A DNA stretch of 64,000 bases, from positions 5,146,001 to 5,210,000 of the forward strand of contig NZ_AP022612.1 of NCBI RefSeq assembly GCF_010729895.1, written 5' to 3'. Source of the stretch: Mycolicibacterium confluentis (lineage in GTDB: Bacteria > Actinomycetota > Actinomycetes > Mycobacteriales > Mycobacteriaceae). Position numbers and translations under genes: made by a program. Below the pieces are notes generated by a model. That model saw only the letters and a list, made by a program, of their open reading frames with translations, searched no databases and was not told the DNA's origin. This document shows, piece after piece, positions 20,794 to 46,317 of this stretch; the first letter of the stretch is position 1; each line of letters starts with the position of its first letter.

Positions 20794-23700
20794 TAGGCCG
20801 GCAGCATGCTGGTCAGCTGTTCTCGCACCACGGCGGGATCGGCGGCGCCGACCAGGTAACCGACCAGGCGCCTGTCGCCGGAACGGTCCTCCCGGGCGAT
20901 CACAGCGGCCTGCTCCACCCCGGCCACCGCCGCCAACGCCGCCTGCACCTCACCCAACTCGATCCGGTAACCCCGAATCTTCACCTGCTCATCGACACGC
21001 CCCAGATACTGCAGTTCCCCCTCGGCGGTCCAACGCACCACGTCGCCGGTGCGATACATCCGCGACCCCACCCCACCGAACGGACACGCCACAAACCGGG
21101 TCCCGGTCAGGCCCGGCCGGCCCACGTACCCGGTGGCCAGTGCGGCCCCCGCCACATACAGTTCACCGGCCACACCGACCGGCATCGGGCGCAACCGTCG
21201 GTCCAGGACGAAGAATCCCAGGTGGGTCAGCGGCAGGCCGATCGGGCTGGCGCTGCTGTCGGTGTCCCCGTCGTAGATCTCTCGGAACGACGCGTGCACC
21301 GTGGTCTCGGTGATGCCGTACATGTTGATCAGCCGCGGAGAGTGCGGGTGGTTGTCCGACCACGGCCGCAGTCGCTGCGGTTCGAGGGCCTCGCCGCCGA
21401 ACACCACCGCCTGCAGCCGCAACTGCTCGCGAAGTTCGGGAGACAGCGCGGCGTCGGCGGTCTGCAGTGCGTAGAACGCCGACGGCGTGCGACTGAGCAT
21501 GGTGACCTGTTCGGCGATCAGCAGCGCGTGCAGGTCCTGCGGGGAGCGGGCCGCGGTCTCCGAGACCACCACCACTCGGCCGCCGCGCAGCACCGCGCCG
21601 AAGATCTCCCAGACGGAGAAGTCGAAGGCCAGTGAGTGGCACTGCGACCACACCTGCCCCGCCAGATCCAGGTCGGGGTCCAGCGATTCCAGCAGCAGCG
21701 CCACATTGCGGTGCGGTATGGCCACGCCCTTGGGTGTTCCGGTGGTGCCCGAGGTGTAGATGATGTAGGCCGTGTCGTCGGGGTCCGGAAGCGGCAGCGC
21801 GGTGCTGGGCTGGGTGAGCACCGAGACGTCGTTCACCCCGATCACGCTCAGATCGGAGCCGGTCAGACCGGAGCCGACCAGCCGGGCCGCCAACTCGCCG
21901 GTGGTGATGGCGGCGGTGGGTGCGGCGTCGCCGAGCATGAAGCCGATGCGGGCGTCGGGATGGGCCGGGTCCATCGGCAGGTAGGCCGCACCGGTCTTGA
22001 GCACTGCCATGATCGCGATGACCGCCTCCACCGATCGCGGAACCAGCAGTGCCACACAATGTCCGGGCCCAGCCCCATGACCGACCAGCAGATGAGCCAA
22101 CCTGTTCGACGCCGCATCCAACTCCGCATACGTCACCGTCTGCCCGTCACAGGTGACCGCCCCGGCCTGCGGCGTACGAGCCACCTGCGCGGCGAACAAC
22201 GCCGGAATCGACGCCGGCACCGGCACCGGCGCGCTCAACACCGCCCGATTACCCCACTGATCCAGGCGGGCATGCTCACCGGCATCGACGACATCGATAC
22301 CCGACACCGGCTGATCAGGATCGACGGTCATCGCCGCCAACACCGCGGCCAACCGATCCACCAACGCCTCGATCGTGGCCGCATCGAAGACATCCGTGCG
22401 GAACTCCACCGCCCCACCGATACCCGCAGGCTCCCCCGCAGCAGTCCAGCGCTCCGCCAACGAGAACGTCACATCCACCCGCGCGGTGTGCGTCTCCGCC
22501 GTCAACGCCATGGCACTGACATCACCGAGCACCGTCTCGACATCCTGCCCAGCGAAGTTCTGCCACGCCAACATCACCTGCACCAGCGGATGATGAGACA
22601 GACTCCGAGTCGGATTGAGCCGATCCACCAACACCTCAAACGGCACATCCTGATGCTCAAAGGCCGCCAGACTGCGCGCCCGCACCTGCGCCACCACCTC
22701 GCCGACGGTCGGATCCCCCTCAAGGTCGACCCGCAGCACCAACGTGTTGACGAAGAAACCCACCAGCGCATCCAACGCCGGATCACCACGCCCAGCGATC
22801 GGAAACCCCACCGCCACATCACTGCTGGCGCTGATCTTGGCCAACAACACCGCCAACGCGGCCTGCACCACCATGAACGGCGTCGCATTGCGCGCCCGAG
22901 CCAACCCGGCGATCTGCTGCTGCACCTCGACCGGCCAACTCACCTCCACACTGGCCCCGCGATAATCGGCCACCGGCGGATACGGCCGATCCGTCGGCAA
23001 CGCCATCTGCTCAGGCATCCCCGCCAACGCATCAAGCCAATACGCCAACTCCTGCGCGATCCGACTGTCCGGATCCTCAAGCTCACCCAACTGCGCCCGC
23101 TGCCACACCGTGTAATCGGCGTACTGCACCGGCAACGGCAACCACTCCGGCTCCCCACCCCGCCGACGCGCCTCATAGGCCACCCGAAGATCAGCCAACA
23201 ACGGCGGCACCGACACCCCATCAGCAGCGATGTGGTGCACCACCGCCACCAACACGAACTCCTCATCGGCAACCCGGAAAAGCCGTGCCCGCAACGGAAC
23301 CTGAGAACTCAGATCAAAACTGGCACCCACCACCGCCGCCACGGCATCAGCCAGCACCTGCTCCGACCAACCACCGGCATCAACGACTCCCCACCCGAAG
23401 TCAACCGCACCACCATCGAGCACCACCTGCCGCGGAACCCCATCCACCGCCGGCAACACCGTCCGCAGAATCTCATGCCGCCCAACCACATCGGCCAACG
23501 CCGAACCCAACGCCCCCACATCCAGCGGCCCACTCAACCGCAACACCACCGGCATGTTGTACACCGCCGACGGCCCCTGCAACTGCTCCAGAAACCACAA
23601 CCGATTCTGCGCAAACGACAACGGCACCACCGCAGGCCGCTCACCGGCCACCAACGGCGCAAACCCCCCACCAGAGGCACCGACCCGACCCGCCAACCCC

Positions 23701-25471
23701 GCCACCGTCGGCGCCTCGAACAACGCCCGCACCGACAGATCAGCATCCAACGCCGCATTGGCCGCAGCCACCACCCGCATCGCCGACAGCGAATCACCAC
23801 CGAGATCGAAGAACGAATCCCCCACCCCAACCCGATCCAACCCCAACACCTCGGCATAAATGCCGGTCAACAACTCCTCCACCGCCGTCGCAGGCGCCCG
23901 ATACCGCTCAAAATCCCGATACTCCGGCGCCGGCAACGCCCGCACATCCAACTTCCCATTCACCGTCAACGGCAACTCATCAACCACCACCACCGCCGCC
24001 GGCACCATGAACTGCGGGAGCCGCTCAGCCACGTCGGCGCGGGCCTGGGCCGCGTCCACCGCGCCGGTGACGTATCCGACCAGACGCTTGTCGCCGGGGC
24101 GGTCCTCCCGGGCGATCACAGCGGCCTGCTCCACCCCGGCCACCGCCGCCAACGCCGCCTGCACCTCACCCAACTCGATCCGGTAACCCCGAATCTTCAC
24201 CTGCTCATCGACACGCCCCAGATACTGCAGCTGGCCGTCGTCACCCCAGCGCACGACGTCGCCGGTGCGATACATCCGCGACCCCACCCCACCGAACGGA
24301 CACGCCACAAACCGGGTCCCGGTCAGGCCCGGCCGGCCGAGGTAGCCGACTCCCACGCCACGCCCGGCCACATAGAGTTCACCGACCACACCGGGGGACA
24401 CCGGGCGCAGGAACCGATCCAGCACGAACAGCGCGGCGCCCGGCACCGGTGAACCGATCGGAGGTGCGCCGGCACCGGGCGTCAGCGGTGCGCTGATCGC
24501 GACGCACATCGTGGTCTCGGTGGGTCCGTAGGCGTTGATCATCACCCGGTCCGGCGCCCAGCGGTCCACCACATCGGCCGGGCACGCCTCGCCGACCACC
24601 ACCAACGCCGTGGCGTCCAGGCCCTCCGGGGACAACATGCCCACGGCCGACGGCGTATGGGTCAGCACCGTGACGCCCTCGGCGACCAGCATCGCGTGGA
24701 AGTCGTCCGGCGAGCTCGTGACGGTGTCCGGGATGACCACGACCCGCCCGCCGCGCAGCAGCGCACCGAAGATCTCCCAGGCCGACACGTCGAACGACAG
24801 CGAATGGCACAGCGGCCACACACCCGGATCCGGCAGGCCCCCATCCAGATTCGCCAGCAGCTGCGTCACGTTGCCGTGCGTGATCGCCACGCCCTTGGGC
24901 TTTCCGGTGGTGCCCGAGGTGTAGATCAGGTACGCGATGTCGTCACTGCGGGCTCCGGGCAACGCGCCCTCAACCTGCGCCCCCGTCTCGGTCTCCCCGA
25001 GCTCGACGATGGACAGGTTCTGGTCCCGTACCCGCGATCGCAGCTCGGGTGTGGTCACCGCGGCCACCGGTCCGGCGTCCTGCATCACGAACCCGATGCG
25101 CACATCGGGGTGCGCCGGGTCGATCGGAAGATGCGCGGCACCGGTCTTGAGCACCGCCATGATCGCGATCACCGCTTCGACGGTCCGCTCCAGCACCACC
25201 GCGACGCATTCGCCCGGTCCGGCACCACCGGCAACCAGTCTGTGCGCCAACCGGTCCGACGCCTGGTCGAGTTGCCAGTAGGTCAACGACCCACCCGGGA
25301 AGGACACCGCCGTCGCCTCCGGTGACCGCGTGACGTGTTCGGCGAACAGGTCCAGGATCGACGGCGGCGCGCCGGTGTCTTCGAGCGCGGCCCGGTTCCC
25401 CCACTCGTCGAGTTGGTCGTGCTCCTCGTCGTCGAAGAGGTCGATGGCGAGCAGGCGCTGGGCGTCGGCGG

Positions 25472-25475
<4 letters not shown>
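19605..25475 (-). CDS. mps2: NRPS Mps2-like, proximal fragment: A4-T4-C5-A5-T5-C6 (first half)
   Basis: Starts at the ATG at 25475, overlapping the mps1 stop (ATGA), with ribosome site GGGGAG six bases upstream. Domains: A4 (about 30-515), T4 (GGDSL, Ser 562), C5 (from about 615, HHIAADG 747-753, LCL type), A5 (about 1060-1570), T5 and the first half of C6. The real frame is lost near residue 1843, at position 19943-19945; the residues after that are out of frame. Opening with an A domain means that C4 at the end of Mps1 serves it in trans. Hand-aligned pockets: A4 D-V-W-T-V-V-A-M-C, like the phenylalanine pocket of GrsA (D-A-W-T-I-A-A-I-C); A5 D-F-W-S-V-G-M-V-H, threonine-like. There is no epimerase, so L residues are expected. 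With the frame restored, this and the distal fragment form one protein of about 2,990 residues. Confidence 0.9.
19741..19945 (-). other. Frame-broken segment of condensation domain C6 (two single-base losses)
   Basis: Compared with the matching copy about 3.2 kb away, C runs of four have become three at 19741-19743 (copy: GGCCCCGCG near 22956) and at 19943-19945 (copy: CACCCCGCC near 23158). Between them the C6 sequence continues in a third frame ([17 protein letters not shown] and onward). The two losses do not cancel. Either the gene is a real pseudogene or the assembly dropped bases in C runs inside a long repeat. Confidence 0.85.
21895..24009 (-). repeat. 2.1-kb direct repeat within the NRPS, upstream copy
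   Basis: Partner of 18681-20793, covering the tail of A4, T4, C5 and the N-terminal part of A5, with intact frame. The same similarity resumes beyond a short divergent stretch: 24100-24230 equals 20884-21014, and a third patch lies near 24258-24339 versus 21042-21121. Only the substrate-pocket cores of the A domains differ, which fits a recent module duplication or gene conversion. Confidence 0.92.
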
Positions 25476-39004
<13,529 letters not shown>

Positions 39005-39083
39005 GCGAGTCCCCCCAAGGCTCCCCCGACCCTCGTGGACGAAAATGTCGTCCCGCTGCGTTCACAGCGGGACGGCGAACGAG

Positions 39084-39314
39084 CTAGGCGTCGGCGCCGC
39101 TGCCGGATGCCAGCCTTTCCCTCAGACTCTTCGGCCTGATGTCAGGCCAGTTCTGCTCGATGTACTCCAGACACGCAGCCCGGTCGGCTTCGCCGAACAC
39201 CACCCGCCACCCGGCGGGGACGTCGGCGAACGTCGGCCAGAGGCTGTGCTGCTCCTCATCGTTGATGAGAACGAGGAAGGTGCCGCTGTCGTCGTCGAAC
39301 GGATTGATGCTCAA
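39084..39314 (-). CDS. mbtH: MbtH-like NRPS accessory protein
   Basis: Small cytosolic protein of 76 residues that binds NRPS adenylation domains and aids their folding and activity. The family signature is present: NPFDD at the N-terminus, [10 protein letters not shown] near 18-27, the two conserved tryptophans in PAGWRVVFG, and [10 protein letters not shown] near 54-63. It is the first gene of the minus-strand operon mbtH-mps1-mps2-glycosyltransferase, as in other GPL loci. The start ATG at 39314 has a weak GGAG further upstream than usual. Confidence 0.95.
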   Translation of the reverse strand: MSINPFDDDSGTFLVLINDEEQHSLWPTFADVPAGWRVVFGEADRAACLEYIEQNWPDIRPKSLRERLASGSGADA

Positions 39315-39945
39315 CCGGTTCTCCAGGTGATGTCGATACCAAAATGTGACTTTGTTCGAACCTTACCCAAGTTGGCGGGCTAAGCCAGAACTTTCTGCAG
39401 AAACTGGCGAACTGCTGACGCGGCCCAGGGTGCCGCGTGGCTAAGCGACCCGGCACCGGAGGACGATGGCCTCCACCCCCTGGCCGCACTGCGCACGGCC
39501 GCCATACAGCCAGTTCTTGGGTTGTGACACAGGGTCACTGACATCCCGGAGGCCGGGACACCAAACTCGGGCAACGTCAGATGTGACATGTCTGTGAACT
39601 TACTTGGCAATCCTTGGACGTCGATCGACAGCAAATTACCTGACCGAATCAGATTACTGCCGCAACGATTCGCGGCCACATCGGGAGCCGATCGGAACAT
39701 TTCAGATTTCTGACTGAATACGTTGTGCCGCAATTGGTTTCGGGTACTTCATCGGCATGCACCGCGGATTCCGCAGGTCCACCGCCCACGCCCAGCGCCG
39801 CCTAATGCCCCCCTTAGGACTTACAGCGAAGTGGTACAAACACCGATCATTGTTGCCGCCGAGGAGATTTCGCCCGTTCAGAACACGATCGCACACACCG
39901 GTGCGCGGCCCGTCAGCGAACCGGCGGGCCACACCAGGCTGGTCG
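39315..39945. other. Intergenic region upstream of mbtH (631 bp)
   Basis: It separates the NRPS operon from the TB8.4-like gene; both read leftward. The frame at 39380-39733 (minus) has no family features, no good ribosome site and a composition unlike a gene, so I do not call it. The region is richer in A and T than the flanks and should contain the NRPS operon promoter. Confidence 0.5.
39360..39365 (-). promoter_or_regulatory. Candidate -10 (TAAGGT) for the mbtH-NRPS operon
   Basis: On the minus strand TAAGGT fits the mycobacterial TANNNT -10 and lies about 46 bases before the mbtH ATG. No convincing -35 is seen at standard spacing. Weak call. Confidence 0.25.
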
Positions 39946-40269
39946 TCAGAAGGAGTTACAGGTGCTGAACGCCTGCTGAATGATCGGCAGGTACGGCTGG
40001 TTTGCCGGCGCACTCCTGATTGCCTCGGCCGTCGTCTGGCGCTCCGCGGGCGGCGCGGCGAGGAACTGCCGCAGGCCATCCTGCTGCTGCGGCGAGGCGT
40101 TGAACATCGAGGCGGCCATCGGATTCTGCGCTGACAGAGCCGAAATCACCTGGTCGTAATTGCATGTGGTGTTGACGATCGGGTCCAACTGCGGGTCCGC
40201 TGAGGCCACCCCACAGAACGAGACCGCCAGCCCCCCGACTACAGCGGTACACAGCAACAGCTTTTTCAT
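39946..40269 (-). CDS. Secreted TB8.4 (Rv1174c)-like / hemophore-related protein
   Basis: Precursor of 107 residues with a classic Sec signal peptide: KK, a hydrophobic core, then cleavage after ASA near residue 24. The mature part has two cysteines, in NTTCNYDQV and at the C-terminus (STCNSF), and the block FLAAPP, which together match the small secreted Rv1174c/TB8.4 family. A strong ribosome site (GGAGGGG) precedes the ATG at 40269. An Rv1174-like gene is a known companion of GPL clusters. Its job there is not established; a role in envelope lipid handling is only a guess. Confidence 0.85.
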   Translation of the reverse strand: MKKLLLCTAVVGGLAVSFCGVASADPQLDPIVNTTCNYDQVISALSAQNPMAASMFNASPQQQDGLRQFLAAPPAERQTTAEAIRSAPANQPYLPIIQQAFSTCNSF

Positions 40270-40473
40270 GCTTCCCCTCCAGATTGCCGACAGATAGGTT
40301 CCGCTCAGCCGACTCGGTCGAGATTACCCGTTGTGGGCGGGAGTACACCTGAAACGCAAGTCTCGCCCCCGTGGCCCTTCGAGACTCAATTGTGTTATCT
40401 GCCCCACCCTCCGCGCCGTTACACCACCACCGGTCGTCGATCCTTCGACGGGAAGGCGGTTTTCGCGACCGAA

Positions 40474-43419
40474 TCAGCCCGGCTGTCGCGGAATCTCCTC
40501 AGTCGGCGGATCGTCCTCGGTACGCGACGGTCGATCCGTTCCCAACAGCGCACGCACCAGCGGGCGCGGGCCGTACGGACGCAGCATGCTGCTCGCCGGG
40601 CGTGGACGCACACGTTGTGGCCACCAGAACCATCGGCCCAGCAGGGCCGCAATGGCCGGCGTCATGAATGACCTGACAATCATCGCGTCGAAGAGCAGGC
40701 CCAAGCCGATGGTCGTGCCGATCTGGCCGATGATCCGAAGATCGCTCACCGCCATCGAGGCCATAGTGGCTGCGAAGACGAGCGCCGCGGTGGTGACGAC
40801 TTTGCCGGTACCGCCCATCGCCCGAATGATGCCCGTGTTGAGACCGGCGCCGATCTCCTCCTTCATCCGGGACACCAACAGCAGGTTGTAGTCGGAACCC
40901 ACCGCCAGCAGGATGATCACCGACATGGCCAGCACCATCCAGTGCAGGTGAATGCCGAGGATGTACTGCCACAGCAGCACCGCCAGCCCAAAGGACGCCC
41001 CCAACGACAGCACAACCGTTCCGACGATAACCAGCGCTGCAATGAAGCTGCGCGTGATGATCAGCATGATGATGAACACCAGGCAGATGGCGGCGATCCC
41101 CGCGATCAACAGATCGTTGGCAGAACCGTCGTGCCAGTCCTTTGCCGTGGTTGCCGCCCCAGCCAGGAAGATCCCCGCATTCGACAGCGGTGTCCCCTTG
41201 ACCGCCTCCTCGGCCGCGGTTCTGATCTTGTCGACCCTGGCGATTCCCTCGGGTGTCGCCGGGTCACCCTTGTGGGAGATGATGAATCGAGCCGCCTTTC
41301 CGTCCGGAGACAGGAAAGACGCCATCGCCCGCTTGAACTCGGTGTTCTCGAACACTTCCGGCGGCAGGTAGAAGGAGTCGTCGTTCTTCGCCTCGTCGTA
41401 GGCCTGCCCCATCGCGCTGATGTTCGTCGTCTCGTCCGACTGATCGGCCAGGCCCGACATCGTGCTGTACATCGTGAGCTGCATAGTCCGCATGGTCCGC
41501 ATGATGTCGATCATCGGAGGGAAGACCTCAAGCAGCTGGGGAAGGATCACCTTGAGCTGGTCCATGTTCTCCACGAGCACGGCCAGCTTGTCGGTGATCG
41601 CCTGGGTGCCGTCCATAGTGTCGAACAACGATCTGAAAGCCCAGCAGATGGGGATGTTGTAGCAGTGCGGCTCCCAGTAGAAGTAATTCCGAATCGGCCG
41701 GAAGAAGTCGTCGAACACGGTGAGACTGTCCCGCAGCCCCTCGACGATGTCCTGAACGGAGTGCGTGGTGTCGATCAAGTCGTCCGTGATGGAGTTGAGC
41801 AGCTTGGTCAACCTGTACTGATCTTCCATCACCCTGATCATGGCGGCCATGTCGTCGGCCTGTTTCAACATGTCCTTATTGCGTTCGTTCTGCAGCTTCT
41901 GCACCTGGACCTGGGTGGCGCCCTGGATGCTGATGAGGAACGGGATGGACGTGTTGGCGATCGGCGTGCCTTCGGGCCGAGTGATCCCCTGGACTCGTGA
42001 AACCCCGGGAACTTTGAAGATGGCCTTCGCGATCTTGTTGAGGGTCAGGAAGTCCGTCGGATTTCGCATGTCATGGTCCGTCTCAACCATGAGGACGTCC
42101 GGCGACAGCCGGGACTGCGAGAAATGACGCTCGGCGGCTTCGAATCCCTGATTCGCGGGGATGCTCGAAGGGATGTAGGCGCGGTCGTTATAGCTGGTCT
42201 GATAGCCCGGCAGCGCCAGGAGGCCGATCAATGCCGCTGTGAGCGCTGTGGCCAGGATCGGTGCCGGCCAACGGACGACGGCGGTGCCTATCCCCCGCCA
42301 ACGGCCAGACCTCAAGGCGCGCTTCGGGTCGAGCAGGCCGAAGCGACCCGCGATCACGATCCCCGCGGGAACCAGGGTCACCGCAGCCGCGACAGCAGTG
42401 AGCATGCCGATGGCGCAGGGAATGCCCATCGTGTTGAAGTAGGGCAGATCTGTGACGCTCAGACAAAGAATCGCCCCCGCGATGGTCAGACCGGAGGCCA
42501 GCACGACAGGAGCGGTGCTCCGATATGTGGTGTAGTAGGCCGACTCTCGATCCTCGCCCGCCTGCCGTGCCTCCTGATAGCGGCCGAAGAAGAAGATTCC
42601 ATAGTCGGTTCCGGCGGCGATCGCGAGGAACACCAACATATTGACTGCAAAGGTGGACAGGACGAGGACGTCGTTGGCCCCGAGGAATGCCACCACGCCT
42701 CGTGCGGCAGCCACTTCGAAACCGACCATGAGCAGCAGCAGGACCACCGTGACGATCGATCGGTAGACGATCAGGAGCATCGTGAAGATGATCACGACCG
42801 TCACGATTGTGATCTTCAGGACCGAATCGTTGCCGCTGTGCTGCATGTCGGACGCGAGCGGCGCCGCCCCCGAAACGTAGACGTGCACATCCTGCGGCGG
42901 CGACGATCGGTCGACGATGTCACGGACGGCTTTGACTGACTCGTCGCCCAAGGGCGTGCCCTGATTGCCAGCAAGGTTCAACTGCACATAGGCGGCCTTA
43001 CCGTCGGGACTCTGCACGCTTGACGACGTGAGCCGATCGCCCCACAGATCCTGGACGTGCTCGACGTGCTTGGTGTCGGCGCGCAGCTCGTCGACCAGCT
43101 CGTCATAGTAGGCCCGCGCGGCCTCGCCGAGCGGGATGTCGCCCTCCAGCACGATCATCGCCGAACTGTCCGAGTCGGACTCGCCGAAGGCCTTGCCCAT
43201 CCTGAGCATGCCCACCGCCGACGGCGAATCCGCGGGCATCAGGGACACCGAATTCTGTTCGGCCACCCGCTCAAGTGCCGGGATCGCTGACCGCCAGTCA
43301 CCACCGACAGCGGCGAGGGTGGTGAACAGGATGATGGCAAGCCACGCCAGGACGATCAGTGGCGCCAAAGCTCGTATCGTCCGCGCGATGCGGGGCGGAC
43401 TGGAACGTTGCGTGTCCAT
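40474..43419 (-). CDS. MmpL-family RND lipid transporter (MmpL4b-like)
   Basis: Plasma-membrane transporter of 981 residues in the MmpL branch of the RND superfamily. A first membrane helix (about 15-37), a large periplasmic domain, and two blocks of membrane helices are visible. Both proton-relay Asp-Tyr pairs are present: GTDYGIFF (Asp 272) and [16 protein letters not shown] in the second half. The second periplasmic loop carries a long amphipathic helical stretch with cysteines (HCYNIPICW). MmpL4a/4b-type proteins export GPL in mycobacteria. It starts nine bases after the second mmpL, so mmpS-mmpL-mmpL is one operon. Confidence 0.92.
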   Translation of the reverse strand: MDTQRSSPPRIARTIRALAPLIVLAWLAIILFTTLAAVGGDWRSAIPALERVAEQNSVSLMPADSPSAVGMLRMGKAFGESDSDSSAMIVLEGDIPLGEAARAYYDELVDELRADTKHVEHVQDLWGDRLTSSSVQSPDGKAAYVQLNLAGNQGTPLGDESVKAVRDIVDRSSPPQDVHVYVSGAAPLASDMQHSGNDSVLKITIVTVVIIFTMLLIVYRSIVTVVLLLLMVGFEVAAARGVVAFLGANDVLVLSTFAVNMLVFLAIAAGTDYGIFFFGRYQEARQAGEDRESAYYTTYRSTAPVVLASGLTIAGAILCLSVTDLPYFNTMGIPCAIGMLTAVAAAVTLVPAGIVIAGRFGLLDPKRALRSGRWRGIGTAVVRWPAPILATALTAALIGLLALPGYQTSYNDRAYIPSSIPANQGFEAAERHFSQSRLSPDVLMVETDHDMRNPTDFLTLNKIAKAIFKVPGVSRVQGITRPEGTPIANTSIPFLISIQGATQVQVQKLQNERNKDMLKQADDMAAMIRVMEDQYRLTKLLNSITDDLIDTTHSVQDIVEGLRDSLTVFDDFFRPIRNYFYWEPHCYNIPICWAFRSLFDTMDGTQAITDKLAVLVENMDQLKVILPQLLEVFPPMIDIMRTMRTMQLTMYSTMSGLADQSDETTNISAMGQAYDEAKNDDSFYLPPEVFENTEFKRAMASFLSPDGKAARFIISHKGDPATPEGIARVDKIRTAAEEAVKGTPLSNAGIFLAGAATTAKDWHDGSANDLLIAGIAAICLVFIIMLIITRSFIAALVIVGTVVLSLGASFGLAVLLWQYILGIHLHWMVLAMSVIILLAVGSDYNLLLVSRMKEEIGAGLNTGIIRAMGGTGKVVTTAALVFAATMASMAVSDLRIIGQIGTTIGLGLLFDAMIVRSFMTPAIAALLGRWFWWPQRVRPRPASSMLRPYGPRPLVRALLGTDRPSRTEDDPPTEEIPRQPG

Positions 43420-43428
43420 ACCCGCCGG

Positions 43429-46317
43429 TCAATCCCTGAGCAGCAGCGAACGCACCAGCGGACGAGGCCCTACCGGGCGAAGCATGGAACTGGCTGGACG
43501 GGGGCGAACTCGCAGAGGCCACCAGAACCAGCGACCGAGCAGGGCCGCGATGGACGGCGTCATGAACGCTCGCACCACAAGGGTGTCGAACAGAAGGCCG
43601 AGCGCGATGGTCGTCCCCACCTGGCCGATGGTGAGCAGGTCGCTCACGATCATGGACGCCATAGTGGCCGCGAAGACCAGACCCGCTGCAGTGACAACCT
43701 TTCCGCTGCCGGCCATCGCGCGGATCAGACCCGTGTTGAGGCCCGCCGAGAGCTCCTCCTTCATCCGCGAAACCAGCAACAGGTTGTAATCCGAGCCGAC
43801 CGCGAGCAGGACGATGACGGACATCGCCAGAACCACCCAGTGAATCTGCAACCCGAGGAGGTGCTGCCAGACGAGTACTGAGAGTCCGAATGACGCACCC
43901 AACGACAGGGCCACCGTCCCCACGATGACCAGGCCTGCAATCAGACTTCGCGTCACGATGACCATGATCAGGAAGATGAGGCACAGCGCCGCGACAGCCG
44001 CGATCAGGAGGTCGATCCTTGAGCCGTCGACCAGATCCTTGACTCCAGCGGCGGTGCCGGCGAGGTAGATCTTCGAACTCTCCAGCGGGGTTCCCTTCAG
44101 CGACTCCTCGGCCGCGGTCCGGATGGGTTCGACCCGCGCGATGCCCTCAGGCGATGCCGGATCGCCCTTTTGGGCGATCAGCAGTCGTGCGGCTTTGCCG
44201 TCCGGGGACATGAAGATGTCCGCGACCCGCTTGAAGTCCTTGTTCTCGAAGATGTCCGGCGGCAGATAGAAGGAATCGTCGTTGTTTGCGGCGTCGAACG
44301 CCTTGCCCATCGCTGTCGCGTCCTGGTTCGACTCCTCCATCTGGGAGAAGATGCCCGACATCGTGCTGTGCATCGTCAGCATCATCGTGCGGGTGCTCTG
44401 CATGTTCGCGATCATCGGCGGGAACTGCGTGACGATCTGCGGCATGAGCAGATCGAGTTGGTCGAGGTCGGCAACCAGGTCCTGCATTTTGAGCGTGACT
44501 TTGTCGACGCCGTCAAGGGCATCGAAGATGCCGCGGATAGACCAGCACAGCGGGATGTTGTAGCAGTGCGGTTCCCAGTAGAGGTAGTTGCGAATCGGCC
44601 GGAAGAAGTCATCGAAGTCAGCGATGTGGTCGCGCAGTTCCTCCGTGACGTCCTGAAGTTCGTGCGTCGTCTCGACCATGCTGTGGGTCGTGGCCACCAT
44701 CTGCTGCATCAACCCGTACATCCGCTGCATCAGGGCGATCATGGTGGACATTTCGTCAGCCTGAGTGACCAGATCCTCCATCCGCTGTTGCTGGAACGGC
44801 ATGACCAGCTTCTGGCTGGCGCTGCTCATGCTCAACAGGAAGGGTATGGACGCGTGTTTGAGCTGCGTCCCCTCGGGACGGGTGATGGACTGCACGTTCG
44901 ACACACCGGGGACCGCGAAAACCGCCTTGGCGAGTCTGTTCAGCACCAGCAGATCCGCTGAGTTCCGCATATCGTGATCGGACTCGATCATCAGGAGATC
45001 CGGTGACATCAACCGTGATTCGGGGAAGTGCCTCGCCGCAGCTTGATACCCCTTGCTGGACGGGATGTCGGGAGGCAGATATTTCTGATCCGTGTAGCTG
45101 GGGGTGTAACCCGGCAGCGTCAGGAGCCCGATCAGTGAGATCGCAATGGTGGCAACGAGAATCGGCGCCGGCCACCGTACGATCGCCGTGCCGATTCGCC
45201 GCCACCGACGGGTGACGACTGGCCGTTTCGGATCAAAGATGCGACGGCGAGAGGTCGCTGCAATGCACGCAGGTACCAACGTCAGTGCAACGGCGACCGC
45301 CACCATGATGCCGATCGCACCGGGGATACCCAGAGGCTGGAAGAAGGGCAACCGCGTGAAGCTCAGGCACGCGATCGCGCCGGCGATGGTCGCACCGGAG
45401 GCGAGAACCACTTTCGCGACGCTTCGATAGGTGGTGTAGAAAGCCTCTTCTCGGGATTCTCCGGCCTGGCGCGCCTCCTGATATCTCCCAGTGAAGAAGA
45501 TCGCATAGTCGGTCCCCGCCGCGATCCCGACAGACACCAACAGGTTCACGACATAAGTCGTCAACCCGACGTATCCCTGCATCGCGAGAAATGCGACGAC
45601 ACCGCGGGCCACCTGCAGCTCGATGAAGACGGTGAACAACAGGATCAGGACGACAAGGATTGAGCGGTACAGCAGGAGCAGCATCACGAAGATGACGCTG
45701 ACGGTCACGAGGGTGATGAGGATGACCGTCCGGTTTCCGCTTTCGCCCATGTCGGACACGATCGCGGCGGGACCGGTGAGGTAGGTCTGTACTCCAGGCG
45801 GCGGAGGTGTCCCTTCGAGGATGTCCTTAACCGCCGTCACCGACTGGAGCGACTGCGCCTGGCCGATTTCACCGGCAAGGTCCACTTGGACGAAAACGGC
45901 TTTGCCGTCGGCACTCTCGGCCGCACCTTCGGTGAGCGGATCGCCCCAGAAGTCGTGCACATGCTGGACGGCCTCAGGCCTCTCCCGCAGTTGGCGAATC
46001 AGATCGTTGTAGTACCGGTGCGCATCTGCCCCAAGTTGCTCCTGGCCCTCCAGGACCAGGATCGCCACTCCGCCGCCGGCAGTCTCGTTGAAGGCCTCTC
46101 CCATTCGATACGCCGCTCTGACCGAGGGCGCGTCTGCTGGACTCAGCGAGACCGATCGCTCACGTTCGACGACTTCCAGCGGTGGCACCGAAACCACCAA
46201 CAGCACTGTGACGCCAACCCAACCGATGATGATCAGCGGTGCGAAGCGGCGGATGAAGGAGGCGATTCGGGGGCGTCGGGCGGGAGTCCGCTGCTCCTCG
46301 ATCGTCGAGGTGCTCAT
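43429..46317 (-). CDS. MmpL-family RND lipid transporter (MmpL4a-like)
   Basis: Transporter of 962 residues, close paralogue of its downstream neighbour, with the same layout and both Asp-Tyr pairs ([28 protein letters not shown]). The shared HCYNIPLCW loop and the C-terminal block [13 protein letters not shown] are also present. Its start overlaps the mmpS stop by four bases (46314-46317), which suggests translational coupling. Two MmpL proteins with one MmpS is the set found in GPL loci, where both MmpLs are required for export. Substrate here is inferred to be the glycosylated lipopeptide. Confidence 0.92.
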   Translation of the reverse strand: MSTSTIEEQRTPARRPRIASFIRRFAPLIIIGWVGVTVLLVVSVPPLEVVERERSVSLSPADAPSVRAAYRMGEAFNETAGGGVAILVLEGQEQLGADAHRYYNDLIRQLRERPEAVQHVHDFWGDPLTEGAAESADGKAVFVQVDLAGEIGQAQSLQSVTAVKDILEGTPPPPGVQTYLTGPAAIVSDMGESGNRTVILITLVTVSVIFVMLLLLYRSILVVLILLFTVFIELQVARGVVAFLAMQGYVGLTTYVVNLLVSVGIAAGTDYAIFFTGRYQEARQAGESREEAFYTTYRSVAKVVLASGATIAGAIACLSFTRLPFFQPLGIPGAIGIMVAVAVALTLVPACIAATSRRRIFDPKRPVVTRRWRRIGTAIVRWPAPILVATIAISLIGLLTLPGYTPSYTDQKYLPPDIPSSKGYQAAARHFPESRLMSPDLLMIESDHDMRNSADLLVLNRLAKAVFAVPGVSNVQSITRPEGTQLKHASIPFLLSMSSASQKLVMPFQQQRMEDLVTQADEMSTMIALMQRMYGLMQQMVATTHSMVETTHELQDVTEELRDHIADFDDFFRPIRNYLYWEPHCYNIPLCWSIRGIFDALDGVDKVTLKMQDLVADLDQLDLLMPQIVTQFPPMIANMQSTRTMMLTMHSTMSGIFSQMEESNQDATAMGKAFDAANNDDSFYLPPDIFENKDFKRVADIFMSPDGKAARLLIAQKGDPASPEGIARVEPIRTAAEESLKGTPLESSKIYLAGTAAGVKDLVDGSRIDLLIAAVAALCLIFLIMVIVTRSLIAGLVIVGTVALSLGASFGLSVLVWQHLLGLQIHWVVLAMSVIVLLAVGSDYNLLLVSRMKEELSAGLNTGLIRAMAGSGKVVTAAGLVFAATMASMIVSDLLTIGQVGTTIALGLLFDTLVVRAFMTPSIAALLGRWFWWPLRVRPRPASSMLRPVGPRPLVRSLLLRD

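Noticed and set aside
18681..24009. Mobile element explanation for the NRPS repeat
   Set aside because: No transposase, terminal inverted repeats or target duplications; the edges fall at NRPS domain borders.
21636..24452. Plus-strand open frame of 938 codons antisense to mps2
   Set aside because: Composition is Arg/His/Gln-rich, it repeats with the DNA repeat beneath it, and it shows no motifs; shadow of the NRPS.
39352..39370. Iron-regulator (IdeR/Fur-like) box near mbtH
   Set aside because: Only GGTTCGAACC-like symmetry is present; the TTAGGTTAGGCTAACCTAA pattern is not matched well enough.
39380..39733. Minus-strand frame upstream of mbtH
   Set aside because: No ribosome site, no recognisable features, and it lies where the operon promoter is expected.
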